64,000 bases of DNA from Bacillus_CJ salitolerans (GTDB lineage: Bacteria > Bacillota > Bacilli > Bacillales > SA4): the NCBI RefSeq assembly GCF_042680805.1, contig NZ_JBHUEM010000046.1, positions 62,001 to 126,000 on the forward strand, written 5' to 3'. The position numbers and the translations under genes are program-made. The notes below the pieces were generated by a model. It did no database searches, had not been told where the DNA came from, and saw only the letters and a list, made by a program, of their open reading frames with translations. This document shows positions 25,158-33,142 of the stretch, one piece after another (positions within the stretch are counted from its first letter, which is position 1; each line of letters begins with the position of its first letter).

Positions 25158-25736
25158 ATGAAACACTTAATTATAATCTTTATTTTGATGGTAATTCTTA
25201 GTGGCTGCCAATTGGGTAGAAGTGACTTATTAGATACTTCAAAACTTGAGAAAGAAGAAATTGAAGGGAATTTAACGGAGGAACAACTGAGTGGAATTCC
25301 AACCTTATATAAAGCTCCTTCTCTAGAAGTAGCTCTAGATGCCGTTCCTTTCACAGTTAATCTGCCTGAAGCATTACCTTTTGAAACAGAAGGATTTAAG
25401 GTAATAGCAATACAAGATTGGGGCGATAGAGATGACAAAAAGGATATTTCAATAGAATTACAGGCTTGGGGAGAAGCATCAGCACCTATGGATAAAAACG
25501 TCACTATCATGATACATGATTTCGAAGTGACTTATTCTACTTCTGGTATAAAAATAACATTAGATAATGGGATAGAAGCACGTTATGATATGGACCACAA
25601 AGCAGGCGGAAATATCTATTTTGTTCATAAAGGGCTTATTATAAGTATTAGTTATACCGATAAGGAAAAAGAATTCGAAAAAGAAAAAGTGCTAGATGTA
25701 TTAGTTACGCTAGCCAATCAAATGTTGAAGGAGTAA
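25158..25736 (+). CDS. Lipoprotein, unknown
   Basis: 192 residues, lipobox VILSGCQLG (cysteine near residue 17), then a linker and a domain with AVPFTVNLPEALPFETEGFK and GIEARYDMDHKAGGNIYFVH. The layout recalls DUF4367-type surface proteins, but this is tentative. GGGGGGATTTA before the ATG. The stop is followed after one base by the ATG of a short frame. Confidence 0.7.
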   Translation: MKHLIIIFILMVILSGCQLGRSDLLDTSKLEKEEIEGNLTEEQLSGIPTLYKAPSLEVALDAVPFTVNLPEALPFETEGFKVIAIQDWGDRDDKKDISIELQAWGEASAPMDKNVTIMIHDFEVTYSTSGIKITLDNGIEARYDMDHKAGGNIYFVHKGLIISISYTDKEKEFEKEKVLDVLVTLANQMLKE

Positions 25737-25737
25737 A

Positions 25738-25875
25738 ATGTTAACACCTAAAAAATTTTTCCTGTTAGAATTTAATAATGGAGAAATGGTATTGCTTAAC
25801 TTAACGCCTAATAAGAAATATGAAATACTAGATGTTGTCATTGTTCCTGATGAACTAAAGTCTATCTTTAAATAA
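25738..25875 (+). pseudogene. C-terminal fragment of a lipoprotein (compare 37788)
   Basis: The 45-codon frame FLLEFNNGEMVLLNLTPNKK then YEILDVVIVPDELKSIF matches the last third of the 37788 lipoprotein (ITFENGKMLLVRLTPLNK, IEDVILVPDEMNNIF). It has no signal peptide. Likely a leftover end of a related gene, joined directly to the preceding lipoprotein, although it has an intact ATG and may be translated by coupling. Confidence 0.55.
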
Positions 25876-25884
25876 GAACGGCCT

Positions 25885-25984
25885 TTATTGTGTTAACGGG
25901 TGCAAATCTTTAATAAGTCGGTACTGATCTAAGGAGGATTAGTACCTTCTTTTATTGAAGTATTGGTGCAGAATAGTTCAACAA
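25885..25984 (+). repeat. Cassette repeat
   Basis: TTATTGTGTTAACGGGTGCA, TTTAATAAG, hairpin GGTACTGATCTAAGGAGGAT-TAGTACC with T-run, TTATTGAAGTATTGGTGCAG and AATAGTTCAACAA. The right end matches the repeat at 633-751. Confidence 0.85.
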
Positions 25985-26045
25985 CGTAATTACGAAAAAT
26001 CTTTCTATAATGCTATTCAGCATAAAGTAAAAGGGGTGTAAAGTA

Positions 26046-26426
26046 ATGAAGCGAAAAATCATACTTCTTATCACTATAACGATAATGATTGGTATAGCAA
26101 CGTATGGCTATTACTTTTATAATATCCCCCAAAAAGGGAAAGGCTTTACTAAGATGACGATTTATTTAAATTGGGATAAGGAAGGACCATATGTTATTAC
26201 TGATAGAGAAGTGATAAACACTGTTATAGACACAATCAATTCAGGCTCAAGAAAAAATATTTCAAAAATAATATTTGAAGAAGGTCCAGACGGAAGAATT
26301 ATTTTTAGTGGGAAGAAAAAAGGTGTTGAAGTCGGAGTTTTTAGTAACGGAGGAAACGTAGTTACCGATAAATATTATATTATTACAGGTTTAAACCTTG
26401 ATGAGATAATCAATAAAAACAATTAG
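26046..26426 (+). CDS. Small membrane-anchored protein, paralogue of 812
   Basis: 126 residues with the same start (MKRKIILLITITIM) and end (GLNLDEIINKNN) as the 812 product, differing at about 15 positions with no indel. One N-terminal membrane helix; function unknown. DNA homology with the 812 copy begins inside the preceding repeat and ends a few bases after the stop, where the 812 copy enters its repeat but this copy meets IS110-end DNA. Confidence 0.8.
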   Translation: MKRKIILLITITIMIGIATYGYYFYNIPQKGKGFTKMTIYLNWDKEGPYVITDREVINTVIDTINSGSRKNISKIIFEEGPDGRIIFSGKKKGVEVGVFSNGGNVVTDKYYIITGLNLDEIINKNN

Positions 26427-26461
26427 GTTTTTTACTACCATGAAAATTAAATTCTGGCATG

Positions 26462-26573
26462 TTGAAAAAATGGCAATACTAAAGAAGACGCAGCTTATTC
26501 TTTTTTTAAAATAGGAGCGTCTGATTTGTAGGTTGTAAGATAACTAACTTTGACTGGATCAAGATATTTTAGC
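26462..26573. mobile_element. Solo end of an IS110-family element
   Basis: GGCAATACTAAAGAAGACGC, a hairpin AGACGC...GCGTCT and ACTGGATCAAGAT match 16225-16332, the right end of the deleted IS110 element. No transposase is present. It sits exactly where the repeat after the 26046 gene would be expected. Confidence 0.55.
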
Positions 26574-26576
26574 TTA

Positions 26577-26627
26577 AAGGTTGCCTCTTGAACAGAATAA
26601 GCAAAGGCGATGACATTATTCAACATT
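26577..26627 (-). repeat. Inverted copy of the repeat core at 13001-13051
   Basis: AAGGTTGCCTCTTGAACAGA ... TTATTCAACATT is the reverse complement of the repeat before the 13089 gene, with one or two mismatches in 51 bp. The lipoprotein gene that follows is in the same orientation as its paralogue, so only the repeat is flipped. Confidence 0.8.
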
Positions 26628-26697
26628 AGCTACCCATTAGTAGAACAACATTCTACCAAATGTGTAATTATTAGTCTTATTTATTGGGAGGTAGTAA

Positions 26698-27129
26698 ATG
26701 AGCAAAATATTTTTTATATTAGCTGTTATTTTGAGACTAACAATTGTAGGTTGCTCAATAGGTAAAATGCTAGATTCAAATCCTCCAAGTGTTTATCTGC
26801 AAATAGATCAGGAAAAATATATAACCAAATTAGGAACTTATTGTTGGAAAAACAAATGCGCTGATGTAAAAGCCCCTCCAACTGAGCGGTTGAAACCTGG
26901 GGAGGTAATTTCATTGCTCATGGATTATGAGACAAAGCCAAACGCAGCTTATTTTGAACAATACATCGATGAAGAAAGAAAAGAAGTCCAACTTAAAGAC
27001 AATCGTTTCAATGCACCTATACATAAAGGGGGTTATTATTATTCATACCGAGCAGCCTGGATGGATGAAGAAGATAAACATTTATCTCACGGAGATGCAT
27101 CTTATGATTTCGTTATAGAAGTGAAATAA
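26698..27129 (+). CDS. Lipoprotein, paralogue of 13089
   Basis: 143 residues, about 90% identical to the 13089 product, with the lipobox LTIVGCSIG. It lacks an eight-residue segment (between TERLK and PGEV). Same upstream ribosome site (TTGGGAGGTAGTA) and same downstream DNA into the repeat. Family unknown; predicted surface lipoprotein. Confidence 0.8.
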   Translation: MSKIFFILAVILRLTIVGCSIGKMLDSNPPSVYLQIDQEKYITKLGTYCWKNKCADVKAPPTERLKPGEVISLLMDYETKPNAAYFEQYIDEERKEVQLKDNRFNAPIHKGGYYYSYRAAWMDEEDKHLSHGDASYDFVIEVK

Positions 27130-27130
27130 C

Positions 27131-27224
27131 CCTCTTCAACAATCGGGGGCAATTCTTGAATAAGTAAGTGATCAGCTGCTGCTGGTCATTTTGTGTTTTA
27201 TCGGGTCGTTTAGTGTAACAAGGG
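27131..27224 (+). repeat. Cassette repeat, GGGTCG right-end type
   Basis: CCTCTTCAACAATCGGGGGC, AATTCTTGAATAAG, hairpin GATCAGCTGCTGCTGGTC, then TTATCGGGTCGTTTAGTGTA-ACAAGG. Confidence 0.8.
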
Positions 27225-27377
27225 TACAGTATTTTATCTTCATGAGTATTAACAGTAAATTACTATATTTTAGTAAAATCTCTCCTTAAATATAGATGAT
27301 ATGGTAAAATGAGAAAGTATGTTCGTAACACGGTGCTTTTGATATGAAAGGTAAAATAGAAGAGAGGGTTTGTAGTT

Positions 27378-28508
27378 ATGGAGTTTAATATAAAAAACGA
27401 TTATTTTAATAAAGCTATTTCAGAAGTTAGTAAGTCTGTATCTACTAGAACAACACTACCAATATTAACAGGGATAAAAATAATAGCTGATACTGATGGT
27501 TTAACACTAATAGGTAGCAATTCAGATATTATTATTGAAAGAATTCTTCCTAAATCAAATGATGGCGAGAATATGTTAGAGGTACTTAAAACTGGTAGTG
27601 TAGTAATTTCTGCAAAGTATCTTAGTGAAATAATTAAGAAGTTACCTAATGACATTTACTTAAAAGTAAATGATAATCAATCAGTGGTTATACAATCTGA
27701 AGAAATAGTTACTAAATTAAACGGCATTAATGGAGAAGAATATCCTTCTTTGCCTAAAGTTAATTTAAGTAGTAATTTTAAAATTAAAAGTGATGATTTA
27801 ATAGATATTATTAAGCAAACTGTATTTGCTGCTTCCAAAAGTGAATCAAAACCCATTCTTACTGGGGTTAATTTTTCTTTTCAAGAAGAATTACTTACTT
27901 GTGTTGCAACAAATTCACATAGATTAGCTTTAAAAAAATATAATATTAAATCTAATTTAAATGGTTCCTTTATTGTACCTAGTTCGTCTTTAATTGAATT
28001 TTCAAGGTTATTTGGTAGTTGTACAACTGAAATAGATATATATGCAACAGAAACAAATATCGTCTTTAAATCTAATACTATCTCATTATACTCAAGGTTA
28101 ATTGAAGGTGTATATCCTAATATATCAGCTTTAATTCCAGAACAATCAAACACAATTATCACTTTAGACACGACACAACTATTAAAAGGTATTGATAGAG
28201 CTAGTTTATTTGCTAGCGAATGGAGAAATAACAATATTAATTTGCAAATTATAGATAAATCGAGGTTAAAAATCTCTTCAAAATCCTCAGAGATGGGACA
28301 AATTGAAGAAGTGCAATACATAAAGGGTATTTCTGGGGTTGATGAGTTAGATATTTCTCTTGATGGGAATTTTATGATGGATGCATTAAAGGCTATTAAA
28401 GAAGATGAAGTAAAATTATGTTTCAATGGTTCGATGAGACCTATTTTGGTAATACCCGAAGGAAATGAACAACAATTACAACTAATATCTCCAGTGAGAT
28501 CCTATTAG
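27378..28508 (+). CDS. dnaN: DNA polymerase III beta subunit (second sliding clamp)
   Basis: 376 residues, the usual length of a beta clamp, with three repeated domains. Recognisable features: NDYFNKAISEVSKSVSTRTT at the start, NSHRLALKKY in the middle domain, and the conserved C-terminal end LQLISPVRSY. The clamp encircles DNA and tethers polymerase and repair proteins. The chromosomal dnaN normally sits beside dnaA and recF; neither is here, so this is probably an extra copy. It is flanked by cassette repeats, has its own likely promoter near 27293-27306 (GATATGGTAAAAT) and a GAGAGGG ribosome site. Confidence 0.85.
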   Translation: MEFNIKNDYFNKAISEVSKSVSTRTTLPILTGIKIIADTDGLTLIGSNSDIIIERILPKSNDGENMLEVLKTGSVVISAKYLSEIIKKLPNDIYLKVNDNQSVVIQSEEIVTKLNGINGEEYPSLPKVNLSSNFKIKSDDLIDIIKQTVFAASKSESKPILTGVNFSFQEELLTCVATNSHRLALKKYNIKSNLNGSFIVPSSSLIEFSRLFGSCTTEIDIYATETNIVFKSNTISLYSRLIEGVYPNISALIPEQSNTIITLDTTQLLKGIDRASLFASEWRNNNINLQIIDKSRLKISSKSSEMGQIEEVQYIKGISGVDELDISLDGNFMMDALKAIKEDEVKLCFNGSMRPILVIPEGNEQQLQLISPVRSY

Positions 28509-28659
28509 ATGTGAGATTAGTTGATTCTGTTTGTCTTGCATTTTAAACTTCATATAAGAGCTTCCTTCTTAGATCTTAAGTTTAGAGTGGTGTCTATTCT
28601 TAAAATCTTACTGAGGAGCTCTGTTTTTTTCAAATCCGAAAATTAACCAGCTACAGGAA

Positions 28660-28712
28660 TTCTAACGGGTAATTATCTTGAAGAAGGGACAATTTTGTAT
28701 AATAAGGCATTT
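28660..28712 (+). repeat. Partial cassette repeat
   Basis: GAATTCTAACGGGTAATTAT, CTTGAAGAAGGGACAATTTT and GTATAATAAGG. Shorter than usual. The preceding 150 bp (28509-28659) hold no gene. Confidence 0.6.
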
Positions 28713-28732
28713 GGATTTTTATGGTAGTATAT
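28713..28732 (+). promoter_or_regulatory. Cassette promoter, extended -10
   Basis: GGATTTTTATGGTAGTATAT with TGGTAGTAT lies about 30 bp before the next start codon. Confidence 0.45.
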
Positions 28733-28757
28733 AGTGTAAGTGATTGGAGGGATACGA

Positions 28758-28949
28758 TTGAAACTATGCATAAATTGTGAATCTGATATGGTAGAAAAAA
28801 AGAATTTCTTTGCCTTTAAAATTCCTATTGTAATTATTCTTATTTTAATACCCTACGGGATCTTTTTATGTTGGCTTCCGTTTTTAATTCCAGGTAACTA
28901 TGCATGTAAAAAATGTGGCAGAGAATATCGTAAAGTAAAAAAGAAATAG
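28758..28949 (+). CDS. Small zinc-ribbon membrane protein
   Basis: 63 residues from a TTG preceded by GGAGGGATACGA. CINC near the N-terminus and CKKCG near the C-terminus flank a hydrophobic hairpin (IPIVIILILIPYGIFLCWLPF). The two CxxC pairs could form one zinc ribbon. Function unknown. Confidence 0.6.
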   Translation: MKLCINCESDMVEKKNFFAFKIPIVIILILIPYGIFLCWLPFLIPGNYACKKCGREYRKVKKK

Positions 28950-29004
28950 ATTGGCGAGAATTTGAGAAATTAAAGAGAGAAAAAGAAGAAAATGTTTAAG
29001 TCAT

Positions 29005-29116
29005 TGTCCCTCAAGTAACGGGGGTATATGTTGAACAAGACAGATTCTAAAAACGTCAGGCATTAAGCCAGCAGGCTTTATGCCTGTTCTTGTTGAAGTG
29101 TAAAAGTGAAAGATAG
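29005..29116 (+). repeat. Cassette repeat
   Basis: TGTCCCTCAAGTAACGGGGG, TTGAACAAG, hairpin CAGGCATTAAGC...GCTTTATGCCTG, TTGTTGAAGTGTAAAAGTGA and AAGATAG. Confidence 0.75.
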
Positions 29117-29141
29117 TAGAGGATAGGAAGAGGTAATATAT

Positions 29142-29222
29142 ATGGATATTTATGAAGTGGTTATAATAATCTTATTAGTATTTATAGCTTTAATTCTTAT
29201 TAAAGTAAATCTGGAAAGGTAA
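29142..29222 (+). CDS. 26-residue hydrophobic peptide
   Basis: MDIYEVVIIILLVFIALILI then KVNLER. A single membrane helix. GGAAGAGGTAATATAT precedes the ATG at good spacing. It sits between two complete repeats, so it may be a minimal cassette. Confidence 0.45.
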   Translation: MDIYEVVIIILLVFIALILIKVNLER

Positions 29223-29325
29223 AAATTTAGAGGATGTTCTCTATCGCATAATTAGGATTTTTATTAATCATTTGCAGCTAAAGTGCAATATTTCAATTTC
29301 ATATGGTGCATATAGAGATATATAA

Positions 29326-29424
29326 TTTTCACTAACGGGTGGCGAGAGTGCAATAGACGTGGTATTGATTCATAAGGATTAGTACCACTCTTTGTTGAAG
29401 TAAGGAGGCAGGATTGTTTAAAAA
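29326..29424 (+). repeat. Cassette repeat with GTACTGATCC-type hairpin
   Basis: TTTTCACTAACGGGTGGCGA, AGTGCAATAGACGTGGTATT hairpin, TTGTTGAAGTAAGGAGGCAG and GATTGTTTAAAAA. Very close to 1195-1293 (same GTGCAATAGACGTGGTA). Confidence 0.85.
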
Positions 29425-29483
29425 GGAGATAAAAACTTTTGGTATTATTAAATAGTAATATTACTCAATTAAGGAGATACAGA

Positions 29484-30083
29484 ATGATGAACCACTTTTA
29501 CTCTAACAATATAATATTAGAAAATGATATTGTGAGGTTAGTGCCATTTAAAGAACATTACATAGAACAGTTAAAAAAAATTATCTACGATGAAGAAGTA
29601 TATTACACAATTGAATGTAAAAATGAAGATGATTTGGAAAGGTACGTTGCGGAAACTACTGAACAAAGAAAAATGGGAAATTCATACCCCTTTATAATAG
29701 TTGACAAAAGAACTAATGAAGTAGCGGGTTCGACAAGATATGGAAACATTCAATTCAATAACAAGCGGTTAGAAATCGGATGGACTTGGTACGGTAAACC
29801 ATTTAGGGGGACAGGATTAAATTTTGCTTGTAAATATGAACTATTGAGATATGCCTTTGAAGTTATGAATATTAGAAGAGTGCAATTTAGTGCGGATATA
29901 GAAAACATTCGTTCACAAAATGCAATTAAAAAGTTGGGAGCTACCCAAGAAGGAATATTTAGAGCAAACTATATTAATTCGTCAGGGCAAAGTCGAGATG
30001 ATGTTTACTTTAGCATTATTTACAAAGAGTGGGAAAAAATCAAGAAGAGTGTATTTAAAGAATTCGCTAAACAGATTGACTAA
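29484..30083 (+). CDS. GNAT-family N-acetyltransferase (RimJ/RimL-like)
   Basis: 199 residues from the ATG at 29484, preceded by AAGGAGATACAGA. Typical RimJ/RimL pattern: NDIVRLVPFKEHYIEQLKKI, then GSTRYGNIQFNNKRLEIGWT, a pyrophosphate loop PFRGTGLNF and RRVQFSADIENIRSQNAIKK. Transfers acetyl from acetyl-CoA to a protein N-terminus or small amine; target unknown. Confidence 0.85.
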   Translation: MMNHFYSNNIILENDIVRLVPFKEHYIEQLKKIIYDEEVYYTIECKNEDDLERYVAETTEQRKMGNSYPFIIVDKRTNEVAGSTRYGNIQFNNKRLEIGWTWYGKPFRGTGLNFACKYELLRYAFEVMNIRRVQFSADIENIRSQNAIKKLGATQEGIFRANYINSSGQSRDDVYFSIIYKEWEKIKKSVFKEFAKQID

Positions 30084-30116
30084 TGTTTTTTACATATTTC
30101 AAAAATAAGATTGTGA

Positions 30117-30202
30117 ATTATTTAACGTAAATTAACGGGGCTAATGCTGGACAAGGGTAGTCGCCTCTCCGTTTTGCGTAAAGTGTAGGATAGCTTAATT
30201 GA
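30117..30202 (+). repeat. Cassette repeat
   Basis: TTTAACGTAAATTAACGGGG, CTAATGCTGGACAAGG, a weak hairpin and GTAAAGTGTAGGATAGCTTA. Slightly degenerate. Confidence 0.65.
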
Positions 30203-30228
30203 AATAGTCCCAATTTGAAATTCATGGG

Positions 30229-30447
30229 GTGATAATAATATCTAGCAATACAGTATTATATATTATTTTCTTTCTTCTGATTATTATTGAGTTTTTTGTG
30301 ATAATTTGGGTTAACAAAAGGTATAAATCGATGTTTCCAAACGACAGACTTCAAAAGATTATTTTTAATGTTTTTCTCTTCCTCTTTGGGCTAACTGCAA
30401 TAATTGTCTTTCTTAGTTCATTAGCGGATACCTTTAGGATGTATTAA
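30229..30447 (+). CDS. Small integral membrane protein, 72 aa
   Basis: Two hydrophobic helices (VLYIIFFLLIIIEFFVIIWV and VFLFLFGLTAIIVFLSSLA) separated by a basic loop. GTG start right after ATGGGGTGATA; an exact start is hard to fix. Followed by AAGCTAAAGACCAGC, which resembles a repeat left arm, then IS110 DNA. Confidence 0.5.
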   Translation: MIIISSNTVLYIIFFLLIIIEFFVIIWVNKRYKSMFPNDRLQKIIFNVFLFLFGLTAIIVFLSSLADTFRMY

Positions 30448-30519
30448 GCTAAAGACCAGCTATTAAAGGTCAAGCGACTAAAGAAAATATTTTCAAATAT
30501 AATTATTGAGCTTTTTAGG

Positions 30520-31930
30520 AGTGGCAAAGAAACCTAGACCTGTCACTTTAAAAAAATGACAAACATAGGCTATAACTAGTTATTTTCTGTTTCTTTCAAA
30601 CGAGGTTGATAGGGTTGTCCATCTCTTAATATCGCAAAGATAATGTGTGTTAGTTTACAAGCAATTGCCCCAACAGCTGTACCATGTGCTTTTCCTCGAT
30701 CACGCATTTTTTGATAAAAAAGGGAAAGTGCGGGGTCATGATAACTAGCAACAAATGCAGCTTGCCATATAGCTCGTCTTAGGTACGGAGAACCACGGTT
30801 AGAGAGCTTAGTATTAGATCCAGTAAAGTCACCTGATTGATAGACTGAAGCATCGAGGCCTGCAAAAGCTACTAATTGTCCAGGACGTTCGAAACGGTTA
30901 ATAGAACCAATTTCTCCTAATATAACGGCAGCCGTTACATCACTTATTCCCGATATAGTTGTAAGAAAATGTTCTTGACGATTAGAAAGTTCAATCATAA
31001 CTTTTTCAATTTGTTGAGTAAGCTGTTTTTCAAACAAACTTATCTGTTCCAACAATAGGTGGATTTGCATTTTAAACACTTCTGTTCCATTAGAAATACC
31101 AAAGCTGCGAGTTGGTCAGTATCAATAGTTAATAAATCTTCTGGTAGGGGATACTTTAGAAGAATTTCAGTAGAAGAAACTCCAAAGACATCAGAGAAAA
31201 TCTCCTCATATTCAGGAAAGACCTGATCTAGTAACGCAATAATTTTCCATTTAATATCTGAAGTTTGGTCAACCAAAGCATAACGTAAACGCTCTAATTG
31301 TCTAAGTTGAAGTAGATCATCCTCTACAAACGGTGTTTCGTCTGGAGAGTCTATCCGAATAACTTGAGCTATAAGGTAAGCATCCTTCACATCCGTTTTT
31401 GTTTTACGAATATAAAAATGGCGCAATGCATCTGACTGCATAGGGTTAAATGCAGTAATCTTAAATCCAAGATTATGTAGAAAATAGAAGACAGAAAGCC
31501 AATAATGTCCAGTAGCCTCCATACCACAAGAACAATTATCTAGTGATACATTGTGTTTGTTTATATATTCAAGCAGTTTTTCACTGCCTGATTTTGAATT
31601 GGCGAAGCGTACTGTCTTTCCTACAGGATCTCCCTTTTCATTTATTAAACCTGCTTCATGATGACGTTTACCAATATCAATTCCAAGATAAAACATGAAG
31701 CTGCACAGCCTATAAATAATTGACCAAATGATAAGGCCTCTTTTACTTTATAGATATCCAACCTCGTTCGATATACGACAACTAAGTGTCATCCAGCTCA
31801 TACGAATAGTTCTATAAAGAAAGAGGTGTCAGTCTTTAGCACGAAGACATAGCTTTAAGGGGGCCGAGCGACAACTTCTACCTGATTTAAAATACATTAT
31901 ACAATGAGTACAATGTTTAAACCCAGAAAA
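30520..31930 (-). mobile_element. IS110-family element
   Basis: A - strand transposase gene with 230 bp of structured noncoding DNA before it (31697-31930, where a bridge RNA would be expected in IS110-type elements) and a short tail after it. A repeat-like left arm lies at 30443-30462 and another repeat hairpin at 31948, so the element seems to have entered a repeat. Ends approximate. Confidence 0.65.
30576..31696 (-). pseudogene. IS110-family transposase, one frameshift
   Basis: 31696-31040 encodes the DEDD part (GIDIGKRHHEAGLINEKGDP, CGMEATGHYWLSVF, KTDVKDAYLIAQ). 31079-30576 encodes the C-terminal part (TTISGISDVTAAVILGEIGS, FAGLDASVYQSGDFTGSNTK, LSNRGSPYLRRAIWQAA), which carries the catalytic serine region of the family. 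One indel near 31090 (in GGTATTTCTAATGG) separates them. Otherwise complete; recently inactivated or a sequencing error. Confidence 0.8.
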
Positions 31931-31947
31931 AATCTGGTTAATCATAA

Positions 31948-32004
31948 TATACGAGGGGGCGTATCTACGACAAGCAGATACGCTCTTTCCCTATTGGAGC
32001 ATTT
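31948..32004 (+). repeat. Partial cassette repeat / terminator hairpin
   Basis: ATATACGAGGGGGCGTATCT, ACGACAAGCAGATACGCTCT, TTCCCTATTGGAGC. GCGTATCT and AGATACGC form the stem. Confidence 0.6.
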
Positions 32005-32048
32005 ATTACAATAAGAATATTTGTTAGAGGACTAATATTTTCGGAGGT

Positions 32049-32483
32049 ATGACTGTGGATAGAACAAAGGTAAGAGTTTATTTTAGTCTATTTGGTGATA
32101 CATTTCCCTTAGATTATGTGACTGAAAAATTAGGGATTACACCTTCTCATACTTATAGAAAAGGAGATGTAATTCCCAATCGTTCAACGACTCTGTTTAG
32201 AAAAGAAACTTCTTGGGATTTAGATACTGGTTACCAAGAATCTCTTGATGTAAATGAACAATTACAACAAATTATAACCCAACTTCGAAATAAGGTATCA
32301 ATAATTAGTGAGATAAAAAAGATTTATTCTGTTGAGTGTAAGTTCTTTATCGTCGTGGAAATAGAAGAAGGAAATACTCCAGGCTTATATTTGGATAGAG
32401 ATATTATTAACTTTGCATCAAATATTGAAGCTGAATTTGTTATAGATTTATATGCAAACCCTTATAAGGAATATAACGAATAA
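32049..32483 (+). CDS. DUF4279 domain protein
   Basis: 144 residues matching DUF4279: VYFSLFGDTFPLDYVTEKLG, SHTYRKGDVIPN, TSWDLDTGYQES, and a late VVEIEEGNTPGLYLDRDIIN. DUF4279 proteins occur often in polymorphic-toxin immunity loci. No toxin is seen next to it. CGGAGGT directly before the ATG. Confidence 0.75.
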   Translation: MTVDRTKVRVYFSLFGDTFPLDYVTEKLGITPSHTYRKGDVIPNRSTTLFRKETSWDLDTGYQESLDVNEQLQQIITQLRNKVSIISEIKKIYSVECKFFIVVEIEEGNTPGLYLDRDIINFASNIEAEFVIDLYANPYKEYNE

Positions 32484-32497
32484 AGGAAGAACAAACC

Positions 32498-32580
32498 TTA
32501 TTCAAGTAACGGGTGCATTTCTTAATGGAGGAGAAATACACTTTTTTGTTGAATTAAGGAATATCTATTGAAAAAAGCAT
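32498..32580 (+). repeat. Cassette repeat
   Basis: TTATTCAAGTAACGGGTGCA, hairpin GTGCATTTCTTAATGGAGGA-GAAATACAC with T6, GTTGAATTAAGGAATATCTA. The right end is degenerate. Confidence 0.7.
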
Positions 32581-32599
32581 TATAGGGAAGGGCGAAACT

Positions 32600-33103
32600 A
32601 TGAATTTGGATAGATATTATTTAGAGATGGCACTTATAGAAGCTGAAAAAGCATTAGAGGAGAATACATATCCAATAGGTGCGGTTATCGTTGATGAAAA
32701 ATATAAGTTAATTGCCAAAGGGAGAAATAGAGTTCATCCACAACAAGATGCAACAGCCCACGCAGAAATTGATGCTATAAGAAATGCTGGTGAAGCAATA
32801 TTAAATGCGAAAGTTATACGAGAGAAATTTACAATATATACTTCATTAGAGCCCTGTCCAATGTGTACAGGTGGTATATTGTTTGCAAACATAAAAAAAG
32901 TTGTTTGGCTTTTAAACGATGATTTAGGCTTTGGTGGTTACAGAAAAATAAAAGCAACTAATGTTTTTGACGAAAGATTTAATGAAGTTGAACTAATTGA
33001 GGAACCGTTTGAGGACTTGAAAAAAAGACAAGAAGAACTAATGGAAAAATGGGCAACAAACCCAAATAACGTTGTGAATTTACGAAATGCTCTAAACAAA
33101 TAA
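32600..33103 (+). CDS. Nucleoside deaminase (CMP/dCMP-type)
   Basis: 167 residues with the zinc deaminase motifs HAE (TAHAEIDAIR) and PCPMC (TSLEPCPMCTGGILFANIKK). Such enzymes deaminate guanine, cytosine or tRNA adenosine; the length and FGGYRKI stretch do not decide which. ATG after AAGGGCGAAACT. Followed after 40 bp by a hydrolase gene with no full repeat between, so the two may form one unit. Confidence 0.85.
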   Translation: MNLDRYYLEMALIEAEKALEENTYPIGAVIVDEKYKLIAKGRNRVHPQQDATAHAEIDAIRNAGEAILNAKVIREKFTIYTSLEPCPMCTGGILFANIKKVVWLLNDDLGFGGYRKIKATNVFDERFNEVELIEEPFEDLKKRQEELMEKWATNPNNVVNLRNALNK

Positions 33104-33142
33104 TTGTTATTCAACTACTATTCGAATAAAGGGGGGTGTAAA

